DNA from: Mytilisepta virgata | Lineage: Eukaryota; Mollusca; Bivalvia; Mytilida; Mytilidae | DNA: 64,000 nt | Direction of reading: 5' to 3' | NCBI GenBank assembly: GCA_028015205.1 | Contig: CM051516.1 | Span: forward strand, 37,524,230-37,588,229 | In this document: piece after piece, positions 57,083-64,000 of the stretch | How the letters are laid out: each line of letters begins with the position of its first letter | Numbering within the stretch: the stretch's first letter is position 1 | Notes under the pieces: generated by a model | Database searches by the model: none | The model's input: the letters and a program-made list of their open reading frames with translations, nothing else | What the model was told of the DNA's origin: nothing | Made by a program: the position numbers and the translations under genes

Positions 57083-57373
57083 TTACCCCATATTTCCTTT
57101 AATTTTTATTTGCGTCAACAGTAAGCCCTGTCTAAGAAAATAATCTCTGAAATAGCGAATTATTTGTGAAATGCAAAGACTTCTAGGATTCATGCTGTTA
57201 CACATGAACGGGAAGTTGACAACTGGAAAAGTGATCGTATAAATACATATGTAGTCGACAGTAATTATAAATTTGCAATTGCCAATATGTAGCATATTGA
57301 ATTTAAGATAAAACGAACGAATTGAATATGTATAAAAACAAGGACAAGAAGATGAATACCTGGATGAACACAA
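57083..57373 (-). pseudogene. Penelope-like element fragment, C-terminal bit
   Basis: The frame reads FPVVNFPFMCNSMNP, CISQIIRYFRDYFLRQGLLL and ends KIKGNMG, a diverged version of the block after motif C. It is a copy independent of the adjacent 55.6-56.3 kb fragment, because the two cover overlapping parts of the protein. Confidence 0.55.
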
Positions 57374-58564
57374 TAATATTTTTTATTAAATAAGTATTAT
57401 GATAAACACCAGTTACTTGTAATTAGTTGAGTGAAATATTTATTCCAGTGCAACAGACATCTTTACTCTTAAATCAGCTTATTGGGTACATTACGTATAA
57501 ACACATAGTAAGACGTACTAATTACGTTAATATTGCAAGAAGAGGTCACATGGTTTGTAAAATTGACGATGTCGTACAAAATATAATCCTAATATTCTGA
57601 CATCTGTATCACGACCTACAAGAAATTAAATCAAATGAGGCAAAAAAGCCAGATTTACTTCTAAGGAAAATGTAAGACAGATTACTACATTTTGAATATT
57701 TTTCATATTAATTTCCTTACACAGGGAGAGGTAATTTTCTGTTCAAATCTTCTGGATAGTTGAGTATTTTCAAAGTATTTTTCTTTTCATATTTCATTAA
57801 TTAGATCGGTAAGTCGATTTGAATATTTTCTTATTTTGACACATATTTTTGTATAAGAGAAGCCTAGAAAACACTTCATGGATAATTTATTTCCTAATGG
57901 CTGATACTGAAACATTTACCATATGTTCATGTAAGCATTTTCGTAATGACACCCATACTTGATGCCTTCTCCGTAATTTGTTCGTATGTTCATTTACATA
58001 TTTATGAAAGAAAATGATAAACTAAAACATCTGAATGGTTAAAATCCAAAAGGAGTTAAATTGCAAGACAATGGAGAAACATAAGAATGTCAGCTACCAC
58101 ATACACCAGGTATTGCCACAGTAAAAATGGCTGAGGTATCGATTTCAAAACGTTTTCGCTTAAATAATGTCGTTAAAAGTAGGGTTTAACCTCCCTCTGG
58201 CAAACTTTGTCCTACATGTATTTCATCTATCTTGATGGGTAGGGTTATAAATCTGTTCGGTCTGTTTAATTCTAATTATTTAATATATTGATGATCACTT
58301 TTTGCTTTCCAAAATGTTTGACCACGAGACTACCTCGTATTCCAGAAAACGAAGCAAAGAAAGTATTTGAGCTTGCATAAGTTATATAACGGAAAATAGA
58401 TTACAAAACGATCAACGATGGATTTAAAAGGTTATTGAAAAAAATTGTTAAGAATCAATCCTAGCACATATGTACCTATTGTTTAAATAACGAAAAAACT
58501 CTTATTACATGCAGGTAGTTCTTAATCCACCTTTTGCTTACCTTAATAGACCGGAGCAACCAAC
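57374..58564. other. Upstream region of the Kazal gene
   Basis: AT-rich; no exon or repeat is recognised. A promoter is expected here, but no element can be supported. Confidence 0.35.
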
Positions 58565-61500
58565 ATGAAGCACTTTAACATCGTTTTACTCATCACACTA
58601 CAATGTTATATAATCTCAGAAGGTAAGGTCAACTTTAATTTGTGCTCTTAATCTTCTTAGCAGGGTTAGGAATAGTCTTTTTGTTTTGTTTTTATATTTT
58701 TTTGGTTTGTTGTTGAAATGAACGGATGTGTGGTATGAGATAATATTTTTATCAGATAAGGCATGTTATATTATGTCCATAAAATTTAGGGATCTGATCT
58801 ATTTATCAAAATTCCTATTTTCACTATATCAGTTTAACCCATATTTTATCTTCAAGAGCCATCCTGATCTTTCTTTCTTATGCTGTATTATGTTCACTTT
58901 TTGCATTATAAAAAATTCCAAACAAATTTAAGGTAACATGTGGCTGTACAGTCAGTTAAGACAAGTCGAGACCAGCTATGATCAGTTCAGCACATACAAA
59001 TTATGAAATGTATCTGAACAAGTATGAACTGGTGTTTACCAGTCTTGATTGACTTCAATTTAATATTCTGGTCTTTGTTACTCTTATTTATGTTGATTTT
59101 TGAAGAATCACAAATTTTTTAAACAGAATCAAAGTAAAAAGACCTAATTAAGGCATGTGACCATGCAGTCAGTCAAGACTGGTCAAGTCCGGTTATGATT
59201 ATTTCACTGCAGGTAATTTACAAAATGTTTTTGAACATGTATGAACTGGTCTTTTACCAACAGTCTTCATTGACTGCAAGCTGATACAATTTGCTTTTGT
59301 ATTGTTCTTATTTTGTCTGAGATTGTGAAAATCATAACAACCCCAATTGAAAAAAAAAGAAATTGCCGTTTAAGATCAAAAGTGGATTACTAGAGATATA
59401 TATATAGGCATAATCATCTTCGAATATTTCATGGTCTAATTATAACATGGTCGATTATTATTTGTAAACTTATATATTTTCTGTTAGTTTTCTTGCATAT
59501 CTACATTTTATCATTGTAAATTATGATATTCTAAAAAAAAATTCCTTTACAATAGTTTTATATGGGATCTTTGAATGCTTATCACACAATGACAGCCCGA
59601 TTGAAAATTATACACCATTATTTTTTTATTTTTGTTGTTTTATTTCATTTGTTTATATTTTGTTTTAATTTTAAGATTTGTGTTTAGTTATTGTTTAATG
59701 ACAAACTAAAGGGACCCAAAATGATTTTATTTAAATACAAGATTTTTATGTCACTAAGTTTCGGCGTTTGCAGAGTTTCAGTATAAATTTGTAATCTGAT
59801 ATTCCTCCGCAATGTCCTTTAGTATTTAGTCGCAATCACGAATTTTGTGATTAAACACTGTGACAGCTGTGATTTAACCGATGATTAGGTTTCGTTCATA
59901 GGAGTGAGGAATAGGGTCACTTTGACTTATTCAAATATAGAGACAATACACTTATATATAAATTATATTGATAGCAGTTGTGGACTGAAGCGTAGTCTAA
60001 ATATAAAAAAGTATGGTTGCTTTGACATGTATATATAACCATTTAATTATAACCACAGGTTCCACTGTATATATCTTTATAAATGTACATCATATTTCAT
60101 TGCATAAATTGTGAGTGGGAAAAGTTACGGGATCCAATTTTAGTCAGGAATTGTGACGACCACAAACGTCCTTTTCCCGAACTGACTCAAGCCTAGATAC
60201 AGCTCAAAGTGATTCTACAAAAGACCACTTTTATTTCAGATGAATCTAAAATTAATGTGACTTGTTCATTTCAATTTTTTTTTTGGAAACATTTTAAACT
60301 CACGCAACTAAAATGTCTGTTAAACAATAATTTGACCCTTCGATGTACTAGATCTTTCCCAATACCAATTTCTATTGAACTCCATGACGAGATGGCATTA
60401 GACCCTAAATTATCGGAGTGTTATTTCTGAATTTTTCGTTTAATAAAGGGGAAGTATCTGACAAGCAGCTTAGTTAGTTTTGCCGTTAAAACGATCACAT
60501 TCTGACCCTAATGCCTAAATTATGTACCGTCCAGCCAATTTTATAATTCTAGATATCTGCCATCTTGATGGTAATCATACTCTATTGGCTTTTATAGTAT
60601 GTTTAATTAATACTCCAGAGTGACAATATAGATAAGGGAAGGGGGTGCGCTGAACATAAAACCGGTTTAACCCCACAGCTACTCATTGCCTTATCTTATC
60701 AGACTATCATGACTTTCACTTGTTTTTTTGCTTACCCCTTATCTTTTAGTTTTATTGTTGTTGATCATTTGTTTTTGTCCTATGGTTTTTTTTTTTTTAT
60801 TTCATGGGATATTTGTATCTTTATCTTACGGTTTTTCCACTTTGTCTTATTAAGTTTGACAACATTCCTTCGTGTTCCTTATCATTCAAAATATGGACTC
60901 GCAGGAAATGTCCACCGTGACACAAAATTCAATAAACAGCATCACACCTCTCAAGTCGGATAAATAACACGAAGTTAATGAAAATAGTTTGTATCATATT
61001 GTGATTATTAACAAACGCTCGAAATCAATAAACATACAAGATGTTACGTTTACTGGATTTAGTTCCGTACTTAATATATATTCGGCCAGTGTAAGAATTT
61101 ATTGGACATCAAAGCGTACTTACAGAAAAATATAGCTAATTCGTGCATCTGTGCAATTAATATGAATATAATTTATGATATTTATATTCGCGAAATTCAG
61201 CATTAATGATTTGCTTTAACAATGCTCCATAAATTCTTAATATAATGTTTTTATGCATAGTTAAATTTACATTATTGTTGTTAAGATGGTAACAAAAAAA
61301 CACTGTACTAACTGACATTGATTTCCGTCAGCTTTTCATCCAAGGTATAAGGTAGTATAATTTTTCAAACTTTAAAGTATCCGGACCATATATAATAGAT
61401 CATGATCGAAAATTGTATCTCTTTTTGACCGTGAATGGCTGAACCAAACAATTTAAAGCCAGAATTTTTGTATATATATTTTTCTCAAGTTGAAATCCAC

Positions 61501-63833
61501 TTTGTTGCTTATATGCAGAGTCTGTAAAAATAAGTTAGTTATATTGGCATTTCCGAAGTTTGGCGATAGGTACCGAGGTCATTTCAATTGCGTTGTATGG
61601 TACATCCGGGGACTTTTGAATAATCACGTGGTCATTTATGGTCCGGATACGTTAAAACGCGTTGTAGTATGATATTTACTTTAATCCGTTTTTCTTTTGG
61701 ATTAATTTATCCAAATTGACAACGAGGGAAACTTCTATTTTCTAAATAATTTCCTTTCGTTAAATGGAAAAGAACTACTTAGACAACTGATGATCAATTC
61801 CCGGAGGAAATGGTTCTCAAACTGACAACGGTTAAAGAGTGGCCATTCTGCAATAATACTGTAGTATTTTAATCTTTTAGGGAGCAGGGTGGCCGAGTGG
61901 TTAAGGCTCTGGACTTTAAACCACTAGGTCGAAACCGCAGTGTGGGTTCGAGCCTCACATGTGACATCTAGCTCGGGGTTTTCATCTATTTTCCAGCATG
62001 GAATATCCGGTTTTCCTCCCCCACAAGCCTGGCGACCATGAGAGAACCCCATATCGGCCAAACGGTCGTTAATCTCGCCGTCGGTCAAACACTCTTTCGA
62101 GCTTGATATATGTTGATTGTTGACTTGTACAGTTGTGTGTATACACCGACGTTAAATAAAACTTGCCTTTTTTACCCTTTTACCGTTGTTATATAAAGTA
62201 TTTGATGTCACTCATTGATTTGCTGGGTCTGAGTTTATGCTTTTTACTAAACAACTGACCTCTTACTATTGGTGTATCAGTCAAGAGGACTTTGGTAGAT
62301 GAAGTTAGTTAATTTTGCATTAAGACTGCTGCATGTTAAACAAAGGTCTAGCACCAATATTTCCATTTTTTCGTTTTTACGTTAATCCAAGACCTATATA
62401 TATATATATATTTACAAAAATCATATCTGATCTGATATTCCGTGTTGAGAGCTTCATTATTTTTTACAGAGAATGATAATATAATTCTTTGATACCACCT
62501 TTGATGCACAAGATGTGCACATTTCGTCGATTAACGACTCATCAGTTGTGCGCTATGCCTAAAATTTATAATATATTATTTCATTGGCCGATACAAAGTG
62601 TTTTATAAATGAGACTAGAACTTCCCTTAAATTTCACGTATTCACGGAACTAACACCTCACTTCATGATCACCTCAGCTAACTCAATGGAAATGGACGGG
62701 TGTCGTTATAATAGCAGGACATACTTACACTTCCGGAACACCTGTTATCATTCTCGTTAATTTTATTTTTATTTTTGTGGGAGTGCTGCCCGTCAGTGCT
62801 TTATTTTCTGTGCAACCGTGTTTAGTTGTTATTCTTTTAGTTGTACATTAGTTTACATGTATCCACCATGTGGTATTTGATCGTATTTGTTTCTTAGGTT
62901 ATATCCGGGGGTTATATTGTCACGAGTTTGCCTTGCCTTTTCACAATGGTTTGTTGCTTTGGTATTTTTTTTGCCGTTATTTACAGTATTAGTACATATA
63001 GGCCAGCTAAATATATTAATATTTAATGATTTAATGATAAGGACGAGAAATGGTGAATAAAACAATAATAAGAAATGAAGAATTTTCTTAATATTATAAT
63101 ATATAATACTTATAGATTTATTTCATTTCTTTTTTATTAAGGAACCTCACTGGGTTATCATAATTACCACCGAAGACGTTGTACCAGAAATATGAGAAAA
63201 AGCGGCCGAGTTTGCGGGGTAAATGGACATAGCTATATAACTGAGTGCAGAGCCCAAAATAGGTAAGAAGCAATTAATATTCTGATGATAGGAATAATTG
63301 ATTGTTGATACTGGTCAATGTTAACCCTCACCCCCACCAAATTTTTGTAGCAGATTAACGACACATGTAAGAATGTAAATTAAATTTGTCTGTATGTTTG
63401 TTAAAATAGTCTATTATTTAACGCGGAATCGTTCTATTCATCATATGACTATGCTGCAGTATTTTTATGAATCATACGGCGTGCAATTTTACATTTTTAA
63501 ATACTTAATCCAAAGTTTCAGATGTTATGTATGTTTCACATGTGTGTGTGGGGGTTTTAATAAGATTAACCAGCTTAAAAATGCGATAAATACAGAAAGG
63601 TTAGACTGAAAAATTCCGTATTTTACTTGATAACAGAAATTGCACATAGCACAGAACTTTCATCGAATAAGCTAAAAAAAAACTTTATCAACTTTATTTG
63701 TTTAACCAGAGGAAATACAACTGTTGCCTGTAAAGGATTCTGTCCTTGTGGATGTACATGTGACCGGACACGGAAGTGGGTATGTGGAGAGGACGGAAAA
63801 AGATACCGAAACAAGTGCATAGCCGGTTGCTAG
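58565..63833 (+). CDS. Secreted two-module Kazal-type serine protease inhibitor, 3 exons
   Basis: Exons: 58565-58622 (signal peptide, ends phase 1), 63142-63262 (phase 1 to 2) and 63710-63833. They give 100 residues and a TAG stop. Residues 1-19 form a hydrophobic leader. Module 1 has C33, VCGVNGHSY (C44), C55, C67 and C71; module 2 has a dense C73/C75/C77 run, VCGEDGKRY (C85), C96 and C100. The C-G-x-(D/N)-G-x-x-Y block is the hallmark of the Kazal fold. The family inhibits serine proteases through a loop near the second cysteine; in molluscs such proteins are often immune or shell-matrix secreted factors. The long first intron (4.5 kb) holds a SINE. The last codons read TGC TAG TATGT, so the stop overlaps a possible splice donor (TA|GTATGT), and a longer isoform running past the window cannot be excluded. 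Inhibitory activity is inferred. Confidence 0.8.
58623..61879 (+). other. First intron of the Kazal gene, left part
   Basis: A diverged direct repeat of about 150 bp (GTCAGTTAAGACAAGTCGAG at 58952; GTCAGTCAAGACTGGTCAAG at 59168) is followed by TATGAACTGGT in both copies. Otherwise featureless and AT-rich. Confidence 0.5.
61880..62172 (+). mobile_element. tRNA-derived SINE (serine/leucine-tRNA-like head)
   Basis: The head has A box GTGGCCGAGTGG and B box GGTTCGAGCCT, but the anticodon stem does not pair fully, so it is not a functional tRNA gene. The body includes CCGACGTTAAATAAAACTTG at its 3' end. It lies in the first intron of the Kazal gene. Confidence 0.75.
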
Positions 63834-64000
63834 TATGTATGATACATATAAACATCTAATTTTTGCAATACGATTCTGTAGTCTTATTCATCTACATTCG
63901 GACCATTTTTTAATCTTTTCAGTCTATATTTCTTACTTATTTGTAATTTTTCTCTAAAATCGTATGTAAAAACATTTTCACACTTTTTGTGTAAGGTTCT

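Noticed and set aside
61881..61962. Possible tRNA-Ser/Leu gene
   Set aside because: A and B boxes are good, but the anticodon stem does not form five pairs and the sequence continues into a SINE body.

Overview
The window is eukaryotic: AT-rich, gene-poor DNA with small coding exons bounded by GT-AG splice sites, large introns and dense repeats. There are no bacterial operons. The repeats (tRNA-derived SINEs, tandem units of about 157 bp in dispersed elements, Penelope-like and LINE fragments, (TCCGTCCG)n-type tracts) and the small secreted-protein families suggest a mollusc, most probably a bivalve of the mussel type. The taxon is an inference from repeat content, not from a marker gene.

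Host genes. (1) On the minus strand, 16848-5146, four exons joined in phase 0 encode the C-terminal part of a Cys-rich single-pass membrane protein whose cytoplasmic tail carries four YxN motifs. The splice donor after its transmembrane exon lies in a seven-copy 53-bp tandem repeat. (2) On the plus strand, 52248-54981, four exons give a complete 172-residue secreted ML-domain (NPC2-like) protein. (3) On the plus strand, 58565-63833, three exons give a 100-residue secreted protein with two Kazal-type modules. (4) Two possible minus-strand exons (32218-32174 and 24862-24755) lie on either side of the large retrotransposon and may belong to one more gene.

Mobile DNA. The best-preserved element is a 6.66-kb Ngaro-type tyrosine-recombinase retrotransposon at 25023-31682. 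It has all four split direct repeats in the order A1, B1, A2, B2, and carries an SGNH-hydrolase ORF, a gag-like ORF with zinc fingers, RT-RNase H and a tyrosine recombinase. Between 34.4 and 42.8 kb is a nested complex. A decayed endonuclease-type LINE on the minus strand is interrupted by a Tc1-type DD34E transposon (38098-39628) and by a Penelope-like fragment. An inverted copy of about 1 kb, containing the same LINE/Penelope junction, lies at 41795-42814. A 2.8-kb foldback element with arms of about 1.1 kb and a 6-bp target duplication lies at 43894-46716. Further Penelope-like fragments sit near 1.7-2.8, 18.2-18.4, 24.5, 55.6-56.3 and 57.1-57.4 kb, and a second decayed LINE lies at 10.3-12.3 kb.

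Other structured repeats: arrays of ~157-bp units in an element with conserved ends (0.6-1.6 and 14.6-15.6 kb), a ~155-bp array (21.2-21.95 kb), a ~135-bp array (47.27-47.86 kb), two SINEs, and two CpG-rich elements (18.54-19.05 and 56.28-57.03 kb) with imperfect terminal inverted repeats around short recurring words. The remaining stretches are intronic or intergenic AT-rich DNA with old dispersed repeats.
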